Assembly: GCA_964494805.1 (NCBI GenBank)
Contig: CAZBST010000001.1
Span: forward strand, 248,001-312,000
Direction of reading: 5' to 3'
Source: CAIYOL01 sp964494805
GTDB lineage: Bacteria > Planctomycetota > Phycisphaerae > Sedimentisphaerales > Anaerobacaceae
Length of the DNA: 64,000 nt
Shown here: positions 1-9,066 of the stretch, one piece after another
How positions within the stretch are numbered: position 1 is the stretch's first letter
How the letters are laid out: every line of letters begins with the position of its first letter
Notes under the pieces: model-generated
Database searches by the model: none
What the model was told of the DNA's origin: nothing
Seen by the model: only the letters and a program-made list of their open reading frames with translations
Position numbers and translations under genes: made by a program

Positions 1-669
1 TCTCCGACATTGCTGACCATTCTGATTCAACCTCATCAACCTCGCTTCAGTGTTTTGCTTTTCTTTTAAGATGCGCCCGCCTATATTTGCAAGAGTTTGA
101 AAACCAAGTGTTTCCTTATTATGCATTACCAAGTTGTTCTGAATACCCAATTTACAGACCTCTTCATTACTATTCACACCTACTGCTTTCCAGTTAAAAT
201 GTTGTTTGCAATAACTATTCAATTTAAAACTACCCAAACACACTTCTGAAAAATACGGTTTGTCGAATTTTGTCGAAACCACCTCATTTATGTATAAAAG
301 CACGGCGTTACATGTCCTAGCATGCCGCTGAATCTTACTATAGCTTTCCAAAAAAAGTACCTTATCATTCTCTTCAACCGACCGCACTAACTTGATAAGA
401 TCGAGAAGTGGCGTTCGTGGCTGGCCATATAAATCCACACCCAATGCATCCCTCCATGCTTGTGGCACCTCAAGTTGCAGAAGCTTATCATACGCCCACC
501 TCGATCGTGAAGAAGATTCCATTTCTAAGTTCTCTGCAAGAATTCGCCCAAACTGTGTTTGGTTTAGATTGTCAATCTTAAGCATTTCGTAAAGCTGCTT
601 CTTTGTTATGAAACCACAGAGGTATCTTACAAACAAGCACGATACTGGATCACACTCTCTTTCCGACAT
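1..669 (-). CDS. Partial hypothetical protein, partner of the adjacent P-loop ATPase
   Basis: An open frame of 223 codons runs from an ATG at 669 to the window edge without a stop, so the C-terminus lies outside. The start overlaps the stop of the upstream ATPase by one base (TAATG), which indicates translational coupling and a shared transcript. The visible product is soluble, begins MSERECDPVSC, and shows no signal peptide, membrane segment or catalytic motif that I recognise. Codon use is AT-rich, like the ATPase and unlike the rest of the window. It probably works together with the ATPase; its function is unknown. Confidence 0.7.
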   Translation of the reverse strand, partial: MSERECDPVSCLFVRYLCGFITKKQLYEMLKIDNLNQTQFGRILAENLEMESSSRSRWAYDKLLQLEVPQAWRDALGVDLYGQPRTPLLDLIKLVRSVEENDKVLFLESYSKIQRHARTCNAVLLYINEVVSTKFDKPYFSEVCLGSFKLNSYCKQHFNWKAVGVNSNEEVCKLGIQNNLVMHNKETLGFQTLANIGGRILKEKQNTEARLMRLNQNGQQCRR

Positions 670-3206
670 TAGCTTTCATCCCAAATACGCTTATAGTCCT
701 CATATATAGTTGCTACGGACCTGTGAATGTTCTGAAGGGAGCATATCTCTCTTTCATACCGTGATATCCCAAGTTTACTTGCCTTATTTCGCTCAAAATG
801 AATGTCCGCAGAAAGATAACGCAAAAAACTTTCGGTCAACTGCAGCAATTCTTTATTCTTGACCTTTGGAAGATTTGGGAAAGATAATCTCTTAGCATAT
901 GGTTTGTGTAACTTGCACATAAAGTAACACAACTGAATATAACTTAGCCGATTCACCAATTTATCGTAGTAATAATCGCCTCTATACCTAATAAGTGCAT
1001 CTATATGTTCACTGCCCGGCTCCTCAAATCCTAACTTGCGAACTAAAATTAGCCTTGCCCTACACAGCTCCTCAATTGCATCACCAATAATCTCATTTGA
1101 GTAACCCAAAGCCATCAGATATTCATAAACTTTTTGCAAAGAAATCATCCTCTTATGCTTAAGTATCTCTAATACTCTTATTTGGACCAATGTTCCTTGA
1201 TAGCCATCGGTCCGTTCCAAGTAAAAAATATTTATCAAGTCGTCACTAAATCGAAAATCCTCTGTCATCCCTAAAAATATCGCACGAACAGCCATATGTT
1301 CTGCGATATAAACACCTTTTTTAATCTTTCTGAATAAGTTGACCCCGCCACCTGAACCGAGCCTCTTATACGGTGATAAAATAAGGTCTGCAAACAATTC
1401 TAGTCCCAATCTTATATTATTTCCTGTCAAACCATTTATCAGGTCAAATACATCTCTTCTTCCCCTCTCTGCTTTGTACAGCTTCATTGGCGCATTGACA
1501 ACTTCGTGGATACTATTAATTATTTTTCGTTCTTTGGGAGAGTTGTGCTCGTCAGATATACTTTCAAGCCTTTTAACTATAACTTTTTTTAGGTGTACCT
1601 TTTTTATCCCGTGCTTCTTGAATCTCTCCGTATCATCCAACTTGTAGGCGCGACGAGCTAAGTCTAAAGAAGATGGTCGTATCGCAACTATAAATTTCAG
1701 CCTCTCATACTTTAAAGCGATACAAGACTGTACTGTTTCCATAATCATAAACTCCGCGAGACTTGCGCGCAACCTATCAAGATTGTCCAATACTATATAG
1801 AATTTACCAATTCTTTCCGTCACCTCACCAAGAAACTCCCCAAAGAAACGCGATAATTCCACCAACTTAGCCAAATTAGACAAACTGTTCATGGAATATT
1901 TCTCATGGAAATCTGTCATTTTCTCAAGAAAAAGTCTGCTATTTGCGTAACGGGCAATATCTTGCTTCTCAAAGCACCGTTCCATCACCCAATCAACAAA
2001 ATACCGAAAAGGCCTATCTTTGTGTTCATCACTAATATACTCCCACACACTAATAAGCCAATCCCACGGACGTTCTCTCATAAGCTCCTTACCTATAGCC
2101 TCCGCCTTTTTTTCGGTTATACTAAAATTATCCACGGCCCGCATACCAAGATGCGCAAATCCCACGCTGCCAATTTCGGAACAAATATTTAACAAAATCC
2201 TATCGGATACCACATCCTGAAATTTGACATCCTCTTCCTTCAAAATATTTATAAGATTCAATACTTCACCACTAGAAAACAAGTCTTTAGCATCTTTGTA
2301 TTTTCGCGACAAACCATGATTTGTTTTGTGAAGATAACTATATAGCTCGTGTATTGTCTTCCACCTAACGTTGTCTCTATCACCTACAAAACCGTATCTA
2401 AAAAAATCAACTATTACATATGGTACCTGTAGTTTGTTAAACTTCTCGTAAGCTCTAAAGTAATGATGGATGAATGAGCTTTTTCCGCACCCTCTATCTC
2501 CGACCAATAGGTGCGTCATTCGCCTCGGATTCCGAGTTACCACTGTGTGAAATTCATCCAAAGACTCTAAGTATCGGTAATCATACTTCAACCCTTTATA
2601 CACCTCCTCTTCATAATCCATCAAACTTTTCTTTTCATACAGAACACTATTTTTTATAAATTCACTGTCCTCAGTAAATAAATGAGAGGACCTCAATTTA
2701 TCCACTATTAATTTTGCTTCTTCGTCGAATTCATCATACTTCAATGGCGACTTATTTCCAAAAAGGTCAACAATCCTCACCCGATCTTCATCTCGAACAT
2801 TAACTTCCCCAAGAATAACATCAAGACAATTCAAAAGCTGGATATCGTCTACAAAGTCAACAAGACTAATACCGTGACATCTGCCATGTGAGGAGGATCG
2901 TATCCCTTCGGAAACCACAAATAAGATTTGCGTTCTAAGTTCTGCCAACTTGAGAGATAGCCGGCTTATTAACTCAACATTATCTTCATGATCGACATCT
3001 GCATCATACAATATGACGAGCAAATCCATTGTCTCTTTGCCGCGTGAGAAGAACCTTTGCGTTTCTTGTAACAGATCAATAATAGTTACTCTTTTGTGAT
3101 TTTTAAATATCCGGTAGTATGGCTTTAGCTTCTTTAGTCTATGCCCTGAAGCTTGCAAAAAATTAAACTCGTCGCTATATAGCATAATCCTTTTTTCCAG
3201 ACTCAT
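669..3206 (-). CDS. Large P-loop (STAND/AAA-like) ATPase of unknown function
   Basis: A protein of 845 residues. Residues 1-190 form an alpha/beta region without clear family identity. A Walker A motif GDRGCGKSS lies at 236-244 and a Walker B strand FYIVLDNLDR at about 469-478, followed by a sensor-like segment FIVAIRPSS near 505. The C-terminal 300 residues look helical, as in the winged-helix and repeat regions of STAND or KAP-type ATPases. GGAG lies about 8 bases before the ATG. The gene is AT-rich and coupled to an unknown downstream gene, an arrangement common in acquired defence or conflict modules. That role is inference only; no effector domain is recognised. Confidence 0.75.
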   Translation of the reverse strand: MSLEKRIMLYSDEFNFLQASGHRLKKLKPYYRIFKNHKRVTIIDLLQETQRFFSRGKETMDLLVILYDADVDHEDNVELISRLSLKLAELRTQILFVVSEGIRSSSHGRCHGISLVDFVDDIQLLNCLDVILGEVNVRDEDRVRIVDLFGNKSPLKYDEFDEEAKLIVDKLRSSHLFTEDSEFIKNSVLYEKKSLMDYEEEVYKGLKYDYRYLESLDEFHTVVTRNPRRMTHLLVGDRGCGKSSFIHHYFRAYEKFNKLQVPYVIVDFFRYGFVGDRDNVRWKTIHELYSYLHKTNHGLSRKYKDAKDLFSSGEVLNLINILKEEDVKFQDVVSDRILLNICSEIGSVGFAHLGMRAVDNFSITEKKAEAIGKELMRERPWDWLISVWEYISDEHKDRPFRYFVDWVMERCFEKQDIARYANSRLFLEKMTDFHEKYSMNSLSNLAKLVELSRFFGEFLGEVTERIGKFYIVLDNLDRLRASLAEFMIMETVQSCIALKYERLKFIVAIRPSSLDLARRAYKLDDTERFKKHGIKKVHLKKVIVKRLESISDEHNSPKERKIINSIHEVVNAPMKLYKAERGRRDVFDLINGLTGNNIRLGLELFADLILSPYKRLGSGGGVNLFRKIKKGVYIAEHMAVRAIFLGMTEDFRFSDDLINIFYLERTDGYQGTLVQIRVLEILKHKRMISLQKVYEYLMALGYSNEIIGDAIEELCRARLILVRKLGFEEPGSEHIDALIRYRGDYYYDKLVNRLSYIQLCYFMCKLHKPYAKRLSFPNLPKVKNKELLQLTESFLRYLSADIHFERNKASKLGISRYEREICSLQNIHRSVATIYEDYKRIWDES

Positions 3207-3538
3207 TTATGTGCTCCAAGCTCTCTCTTCGCTAAACTATAATAACTGCATCGCTCTTCCACCTATATAACAACTCCTCCGTGAAGCAATCCAAAACACC
3301 TTCTTCTTTTCCCATCACACTGCTTTAAATACAAAAGAAAGACCCTTTACCTATACAACAGCTCAAAATCCGCGAAATACGACTTGCGAAACAATAAGAT
3401 ATACGCTCTAACAACATTGTACCCACCAATCCTCAAAGATTTCAACCATTTTCTGCAAAAATTTCCCCTTCTCTATCAATTGCCAATTAAAAATCAATTA
3501 AACGTCCCGCTTCCCAATTTGCTTAGCTCTTCTCCTCG

Positions 3539-3720
3539 TTGGCAGGTAGGTTTGAGGTATGATAAGTAAACTGAATTATAACAGCATCTTGGTTTTATGA
3601 TAAAATGTTTTTCAAGCCTACTTACCTAATATAAACAATATCACAAACCAGTTTTTCTGTCAAGTGAATTCTGCCGATTTTCTCAGACCTTCTTTAAGAA
3701 TTTTACAATTCGTTTAAAAT
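3539..3720 (+). repeat. Long direct repeat, copy A (orphan promoter region)
   Basis: This stretch aligns over its whole length with 5539-5721, exactly 2000 bases downstream, with substitutions and few gaps. Both copies begin TTGGCAGGYAGGTTTGAGG, carry an internal inverted pair (AGGTTTGA against TCAARCCT), and end in a -10-like TAAAAT (3715-3720). Copy B lies directly upstream of the UAP1-like gene. Copy A has no gene after it. Confidence 0.75.
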
Positions 3721-3815
3721 TTCTATTTTCAATTTTAAATTTTGCTTTTTGTTAACTCCCTCGTCAAAAATCCCTGCCTGCCCTGTGAGATGTGTCTTTC
3801 ACTATCTCTCTGGGG

Positions 3816-3864
3816 TGTTAACTTAGGCAACATGTACTGTAAAATTCCCTGTTAATTTAGGCAA
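3816..3864 (+). repeat. Paired TGTTAAYTTAGGCAA motifs, possible transposon-end remnant
   Basis: TGTTAACTTAGGCAA (3816-3830) and TGTTAATTTAGGCAA (3850-3864) are direct repeats 34 bases apart. Such paired terminal motifs resemble transposase-binding sites at insertion sequence ends, but no transposase remnant was found nearby. The assignment is tentative. Confidence 0.3.
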
Positions 3865-4039
3865 TCTGCGCCTCGGAGTGAAACAAAGATCCTCGATGGT
3901 TGTCTACGTGCTTTTCTGTCGGGGATCCAGTTATTTTCGTCCACGAGTCCTTGGTCAAGAGCCACGTGTCACGGCGCGATCAAATGCGCAGAGAGGTGCA
4001 AAATTGTTAAATTTTGTTGAAGATTTTGCGTTAATTTCT

Positions 4040-4081
4040 ATGCGGTTTTTGTAAATTTCGATACGGTTTTTGTAAATTTTT
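4040..4081 (+). repeat. 21-base tandem duplication
   Basis: Two adjacent units read ATRCGGTTTTTGTAAATTT plus two bases (4040-4060 and 4061-4081), followed by a degraded third. There is no coding context. Confidence 0.6.
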
Positions 4082-4178
4082 GTAAGTTTCTGCACGTTTC
4101 AACACACGAACTTGCGCATTTGGTGCTACCCCAGATTGCCCATTTTACCCCTTTCAACACCCCCACCCATTTTCACCC

Positions 4179-4214
4179 AAAAAAAGCGGCCTTGCACTTT
4201 TCGCACAAGGCCGC
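4179..4214 (-). terminator. Rho-independent terminator of the prepilin-like gene
   Basis: On the minus strand a perfect 9-bp stem GCGGCCTTG / CAAGGCCGC (4186-4194 with 4206-4214, 11-base loop) is followed by seven T. It lies 25 bases past the stop of the gene ending at 4240. Confidence 0.85.
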
Positions 4215-4239
4215 CTGTAACCATAGTTAGAAATTAACC

Positions 4240-5223
4240 TTATGGTCTACTGTTAGTCTCGCTCACTATGAAAGCGTCCGCTTCACTAAATGGTGCCATA
4301 GCCCCATCCTTCTGGTCGCCGCAAGCCGGTTGTTGCCCATTCTCTCTTTCGCAGTTGGTAGCGGGAGGAGTAGCGGAATTCCAGCATTTCCAGATATTAT
4401 CCTTTGCAATACCAACATTGGGGTACTTCTCAAACCTCACATGGGTATCAACATACAGGATATTTTGCCCGTCTCGCTGGTGGCACGCCGAATTACCCGT
4501 CCTGTCGTCGTCCAGGTAGCCGGTGGAGGCGTCGCAGGATGGAGCCTCTTCCTTTGGATCTCCTGCGCAAGCCTTACCATTGAGATAACCGGTAGCATTC
4601 CTATCCCAGTAGGGGTTCCTGTCTGCGCACGTTGGGCTGGCGGGGTTACTATCCGAACGGAGTTGAAATGATATCCTAGGTGTGATTTTAGTGTTATCAT
4701 AGGGGCAATGATAGCCATAGCTGTTATAATGGCCCGGCCAGAAGGGATCGGTTGAGTACGAGGTATGACTACCGAAGTCCCAGACATCGGTAAAATCATC
4801 AATCTCAGTAGGTAGACCACTCTTGGCATCAGTGAGTTTAAGCTCTCTGGCCCCGGCGTCGCCCTTGCAGATAAACTGCCCCGGTGTTACATCCTCATAC
4901 TTTACCAAGAGATAAAGACTGGACGTAATGGTTACCGCGGCTGGCGACCTGCCGTACTGCGCCCCGCTCTGGTCTGTCCACTCAGCTATCTCTCCCTTGC
5001 TGCCCCATGTGCTGCCTGCACCACCTGCACGCGGAAACTCCCCAGCGTACTCGTTGGCGTAGAGTAGCATAGCCTTGCCGATACCGGCGAGGTTCGATCC
5101 GCAGACTACTCGTTGAGCGGTTCGCCTTACCGCACTCAGAGCAGGTAGCAGAATGCCCATCAGCACCGCTATAATCCCAATCACGACCAGCAGCTCAACT
5201 AATGTAAAACATTTCCTTTTCAT
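4240..5223 (-). CDS. Prepilin-type N-terminal cleavage/methylation protein with DUF1559-like tail
   Basis: A product of 327 residues begins MKRKCFTLVELLVVIGII, a type III (prepilin) signal with the processing site before FTLVE and a hydrophobic helix to about residue 28. The tail carries a planctomycete-type motif near the C-terminus (GQNILYVDTHVRFEKYP), like the DGHV segment of DUF1559 proteins. It is expected to be exported and assembled or anchored as a pseudopilin. The start at 5223 is preferred over an upstream in-frame ATG because AAAGGAG lies 6 bases before it. The processing residue is Cys rather than the usual Gly, which is unusual. The gene stands alone, with a terminator downstream. 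Confidence 0.85.
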   Translation of the reverse strand: MKRKCFTLVELLVVIGIIAVLMGILLPALSAVRRTAQRVVCGSNLAGIGKAMLLYANEYAGEFPRAGGAGSTWGSKGEIAEWTDQSGAQYGRSPAAVTITSSLYLLVKYEDVTPGQFICKGDAGARELKLTDAKSGLPTEIDDFTDVWDFGSHTSYSTDPFWPGHYNSYGYHCPYDNTKITPRISFQLRSDSNPASPTCADRNPYWDRNATGYLNGKACAGDPKEEAPSCDASTGYLDDDRTGNSACHQRDGQNILYVDTHVRFEKYPNVGIAKDNIWKCWNSATPPATNCERENGQQPACGDQKDGAMAPFSEADAFIVSETNSRP

Positions 5224-5749
5224 TTTTTCTCCTTTGCTTTTTTCGAGATTCACGAGCCCGGTCACTCTTAAGCCCGCTTCGGTTATAATTTAATAAATAA
5301 TTGCAGCTGACTTTTGGGTCTACACTTTGCAACAGGTTACAAAATACTGGCCCCTGCAATATCAGACTATAAAGACACTTTTTTGCGAATCTCCTTAATT
5401 TACTATTTATTTTTACTTAAGAACGACCGGTTCAGATTATAAAACCGAATTTTACCAACAATGTTTACTGGTTTCTTTCTGTGTTCAAGGTTGTTTCAGG
5501 CTCAACAGCATAAAATCAAACTGAAATAAACCTTTTTGTTGGCAGGCAGGTTTGAGGTATGATAAACAAAGTGAATTATGATAGCATTTTTACGTTATGA
5601 TAAAAGGTTTTTCAAACCTACTTACCTCTATTTAAACAATAACACCCGATAACTTTTTTGTCAAGCTAATTTCGTCAATTTCTTTAACTTTCCTTGAATT
5701 TTTTTACAATTCGCTTAAAATCCTTGTTTTTAGGTCTGAAATTGTGGAT
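5224..5749. other. Divergent intergenic region with repeat copy B
   Basis: No gene is seen. It contains upstream sequence of the prepilin-like gene on the minus strand, and repeat copy B with a promoter for the UAP1-like gene on the plus strand. Confidence 0.6.
5539..5721 (+). repeat. Long direct repeat, copy B (upstream of the UAP1-like gene)
   Basis: This is the second copy of the repeat at 3539-3720. It ends in a promoter-like TTGAAT (5694-5699), 16-base spacer and TAAAAT (5716-5721), which would start transcription some 20 bases before the UAP1-like gene. The matched end in copy A suggests that a promoter region was duplicated. Confidence 0.75.
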
Positions 5750-7177
5750 ATGAGTAGCAAAGAAATCTTCGAAAAAACAGAAAAACTGCTGAAAAAACAC
5801 GATCAGAGCCATCTTTTGGCGTTTTGGGAGCAGCTGAATCCCGCCCAAAGGCAGAATCTGCTTGTCCAGATCGAAAAGCTCGATTTTGCTGAAATAGACA
5901 GGTGGGTGGCTAAATACATTCGAAACCCTGCTTCCGCTGCCATACCTGTTGACTTTACCCCTGCCCCATTTTACAGTCTTAATCCGGCTGGCCCAGAACA
6001 AGAACGTAATTATAGCAAAGCCAAAAAATTAGGGATGGAGCTGATATCAGCCGGCAAGGTTGCTGCCTTTGTCGTCGCCGGCGGACAGGGAACAAGACTC
6101 GGATTCGACGGACCGAAGGGAAGTTTTCCCATCAGTCCTGTTGAAAACAAGACGCTGTTCCAAATCTTCGCCGAAATAATCGCTGCAGTCTCGGAAAGGT
6201 ATCAAACTGCCTGCCCGTGGTATATTATGACAAGTCCTCTGAACCACGCCGAGATTAAAGGAATCTTTCGCTCGAATGATTATTACGGCCTTAACGAGAA
6301 AAATGTCTTTATGTTTCAACAGGGTACTTTGCCCGATTTTGATTTCGACGGTAAAATTCTCTTAGCAGACAAAGACAGTGTTGCCTGCTCGCCTGATGGA
6401 CACGGCGGAAGCTTGAAAGCTCTTTATAAAAGCGGCGCTCTTGAGGATATGAAAAAACGAGGTGTTGAATTTATCAGCTACTTCCAGGTTGATAATCCCC
6501 TCATAAATATTTTTGACCCGCTCTTTATTGGTCTGCACGCCCTCAATAAGGCCGAAATGTCCTCGAAGGCCGTGATAAAATCCGAACCGAAGGAAAGAGT
6601 CGGCATCTTTGCTCTGGTCGATGGCAGAGTTACCGTCATCGAGTACAGTGATTTGCCTGATGATTTGTCGGAAAAGCGAAACCCCGACGGCTCCTTGGTC
6701 TTCAAACTCGGTAGTATCGCCATACATATTATCAATCGTGCCTTCGTTGAAAAACTCAACGCCAGTGGTTTTGCTTTACCTTTACACAGGGCAGTAAAGG
6801 AAATTCCACACATCGACCTGAATGGAAATTTTGTTGAACCTGATAAGCCAAATGGTGTAAAATTGGAAAGCTTTGTTTTTGATGCTTTGCCTCTGGCCTT
6901 AAAGTCAGTAATTTTAGAAACCTTGCGAAGCGAGGAGTTTGCTCCGGTCAAGAATGCCGCTGGCGTCGACAGCGTCGAAAGTGCCAGAGAGATGATGCTC
7001 GCCCGCAGTGCCGCTTGGCTCGAATCAGCAGGCGTAGCCGTCCCTCGCAAACCCGATGGTTCGGTTGATTGCCTTATCGAAATTGCACCGAGTTTTGCAC
7101 TGGAAAAAGATGACATTAAAACAAAGCTGAACAAGATACCTGAAATTAAACCGACGGACAGGTTATACTTGGCCTGA
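5750..7177 (+). CDS. UAP1-like UDP-N-acetylglucosamine / UDP-sugar pyrophosphorylase
   Basis: A cytosolic nucleotidyltransferase of 475 residues that makes UDP-sugar and pyrophosphate from UTP and a sugar 1-phosphate. The nucleotide-binding loop GGQGTRLGFDGPKG is at 111-124. Further UAP1 signatures follow: PWYIMTSPLN, FQQGTLPDFDFDGK, PDGHGG, VDNPLI, PNGVKLESFVFD and FAPVKNA. These fit the eukaryote-type UAP1/AGX family better than bacterial GlmU or GalU. ATG at 5750 was chosen; GTG at 5744 in frame is an alternative. It is followed 23 bases later by xylulokinase, so the two are probably cotranscribed. The sugar (GlcNAc, GalNAc or another) cannot be read from sequence. Confidence 0.88.
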   Translation: MSSKEIFEKTEKLLKKHDQSHLLAFWEQLNPAQRQNLLVQIEKLDFAEIDRWVAKYIRNPASAAIPVDFTPAPFYSLNPAGPEQERNYSKAKKLGMELISAGKVAAFVVAGGQGTRLGFDGPKGSFPISPVENKTLFQIFAEIIAAVSERYQTACPWYIMTSPLNHAEIKGIFRSNDYYGLNEKNVFMFQQGTLPDFDFDGKILLADKDSVACSPDGHGGSLKALYKSGALEDMKKRGVEFISYFQVDNPLINIFDPLFIGLHALNKAEMSSKAVIKSEPKERVGIFALVDGRVTVIEYSDLPDDLSEKRNPDGSLVFKLGSIAIHIINRAFVEKLNASGFALPLHRAVKEIPHIDLNGNFVEPDKPNGVKLESFVFDALPLALKSVILETLRSEEFAPVKNAAGVDSVESAREMMLARSAAWLESAGVAVPRKPDGSVDCLIEIAPSFALEKDDIKTKLNKIPEIKPTDRLYLA

Positions 7178-7200
7178 TTTTAAAGAAAGGGGTTATATAA

Positions 7201-8691
7201 ATGACGCTATTATTAGGATACGATGTCGGAAGCTCCTCAATTAAAGCCACATTGATGGAAGCTGAAACGGGGGAAGTTCTGGCGACGGCGGTTTCGCCGA
7301 AAAAAGAATTAGAAATTATCGCCCAAAAGTTCGGGTGGGCTGAGCAGCACCCGCACATCTGGTGGGAGCACGTCGTCAAGGCAGCCCAGATGATTAGATC
7401 CCAGGCGCATTTTAACGCTGCTGATGTTAAAGCGATTGGGATTTCCTATCAGATGCACGGATTAGTTATCGTGGATAAAAATAAAGAGGTGCTCAGGCCC
7501 TCTATAATCTGGTGTGACGGCAGGGCCGTACAGGTTGCTAAAAAAGCGGCAGCGGACATCGGAGAAGAAAAGTGCCTCAAGAGTCTGCTTAATCTGCCCG
7601 GTAATTTCACTGCATCGAGATTAAAGTGGGTTATGGAAAATGAGCCGGATATTTACTCTAAAATTTATAAAATGATGCTGCCCGGCGATTACGTAGCAAT
7701 GAGAATGACAGACGAAATAAAGACGACATTTTCAGGTTTGTCTGAAGCGATAATATGGGATTTTCAAAAACATGGCCTTGCTAAATTTTTGCTGGACTAT
7801 TACGGAATTGCCGAAGATTTGATTGCCGAGGCAGTGCCGACTTTTTCGGTGCAGGGTGAATTGACAAAAATCGCAGCCGATGAGCTGGGATTAAAAGCCG
7901 GTACACCAATATCATACCGCGCTGGTGACCAGCCCAATAATGCACTATCGCTGAATGTTCTCAATCCCGGCGAGATAGCAGCAACAGCCGGCACTTCAGG
8001 CGTGGTTTATGGAATAACTGAGAAAAGCGATTACGACAGCAAGTCGAGGGTCAATGCCTTTATTCACGTCACTCACACTCCTGAAAAGCCGAGATATGGC
8101 GTGCTGTTGTGCGTCAGCGGCACAGGGATTTTAAATAGCTGGCTCAAGCATAATACAGGAACAATCGACTATCCCGAAATGAACGATATGGCTGCAAAGG
8201 CGCCGGTCGGTTCGGATGGTCTTGTGATTTTGCCTTATGGAAATGGTGCCGAAAGGACGCTCGAAAATAAAGACCCGGGCGCTTCCATTCACGGCTTGAA
8301 CTTTAATCTTCACAATAAAGCCCATCTTTTGCGGGCGGCACAGGAGGGAATTGTCTTTGCATTGAACTATGGTGTGGGAATAATGCGGAAAGTCGGCGTT
8401 GATGTGCGAACTGTCAGGGCAGGTTATGCAAATATGTTCCTCAGCCCATTGTTTGCAGAGGCCTTTGCAACCGTTACGCAATCGGTCGTGGAGCTATACA
8501 ATACGGACGGCTCACAGGGCGCCGCCAGAGGAGCCGGCATCGGTGCAGGCATTTATAGGAGTCCGGAGGCCGCTTTTGCCGGGCTGAAGCCCGTTAAGAA
8601 AATCGAACCAAATAATAAATTGTCGCAAGATTATAAGCAGGCCTACCAAAAGTGGGAGCTTGTTTTGAAACATCAACTGGAAGAAAAGTAG
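7201..8691 (+). CDS. xylB: Xylulokinase (FGGY family)
   Basis: A 496-residue carbohydrate kinase that phosphorylates D-xylulose with ATP. The N-terminal ATP-binding strand-turn GYDVGSSSIKAT is at 6-17, the substrate-site segment QMHG at 84-87, and the likely catalytic Asp243 lies in RAGDQPNN. The C-terminal FGGY domain carries the segment NTDGSQGAARGAG. Length is normal for the family. AAAGGGG lies ahead of the ATG. It sits between the UAP1-like gene and the xylose isomerase-like gene, which supports xylulose over other FGGY substrates. Confidence 0.9.
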   Translation: MTLLLGYDVGSSSIKATLMEAETGEVLATAVSPKKELEIIAQKFGWAEQHPHIWWEHVVKAAQMIRSQAHFNAADVKAIGISYQMHGLVIVDKNKEVLRPSIIWCDGRAVQVAKKAAADIGEEKCLKSLLNLPGNFTASRLKWVMENEPDIYSKIYKMMLPGDYVAMRMTDEIKTTFSGLSEAIIWDFQKHGLAKFLLDYYGIAEDLIAEAVPTFSVQGELTKIAADELGLKAGTPISYRAGDQPNNALSLNVLNPGEIAATAGTSGVVYGITEKSDYDSKSRVNAFIHVTHTPEKPRYGVLLCVSGTGILNSWLKHNTGTIDYPEMNDMAAKAPVGSDGLVILPYGNGAERTLENKDPGASIHGLNFNLHNKAHLLRAAQEGIVFALNYGVGIMRKVGVDVRTVRAGYANMFLSPLFAEAFATVTQSVVELYNTDGSQGAARGAGIGAGIYRSPEAAFAGLKPVKKIEPNNKLSQDYKQAYQKWELVLKHQLEEK

Positions 8692-9066
8692 TTGAAAAAT
8701 GGCGAGTAATTTTTATACGGTGTGTGTGCAGATGTATCTTCAATACGGACAAAGATGGGGACATTAGCCGGCGGGTACAAATCTCGATGGGGCGATGAAA
8801 AAATTCAGTTTGGTAGTATGAACAGCTGAAGTCCTTAGATGGTCTTAATAATAAAAAGAAATCCGAGTAAAGCTAAAAATTGTCTAAACAAAAAAAATAA
8901 AATATACGGTAAATGTTGGCCTTTGCTTGACTTATCGCGGCAAATAAGGTTTTTTTGTCAAACGAAGTTGCTTTACTTACCGAGTGAGGATAGAATAGTG
9001 CAAAATTTTTTACTGCGCGTTGCGTAAAGAATATTATGAGGCGTTTTTTTAGAGAGTTGCAAAAAA
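8692..9066. other. Intergenic region between xylB and xylA
   Basis: There is no supported gene in these 375 bases. The first half looks featureless; the second half carries the candidate xylA promoter at 8968-8996. Confidence 0.5.
8968..8996 (+). promoter_or_regulatory. Candidate promoter of xylA
   Basis: TTGCTT (8968-8973), a 17-base spacer and TAGAAT (8991-8996) lie about 70 bases before xylA. This suggests that xylA can be transcribed separately from xylB. Confidence 0.5.

Larger units (their letters stand above)
3207..4178. other. Non-coding stretch with repeats between the AT-rich unit and the prepilin gene
   Basis: No convincing gene lies here. It holds the first copy of a 182-base direct repeat (3539-3720), two copies of TGTTAAYTTAGGCAA (3816-3864) and a 21-base tandem pair (4040-4081). 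Low GC continues to about 3760 and then rises, which suggests that the border of the acquired segment lies near here. Confidence 0.6.
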
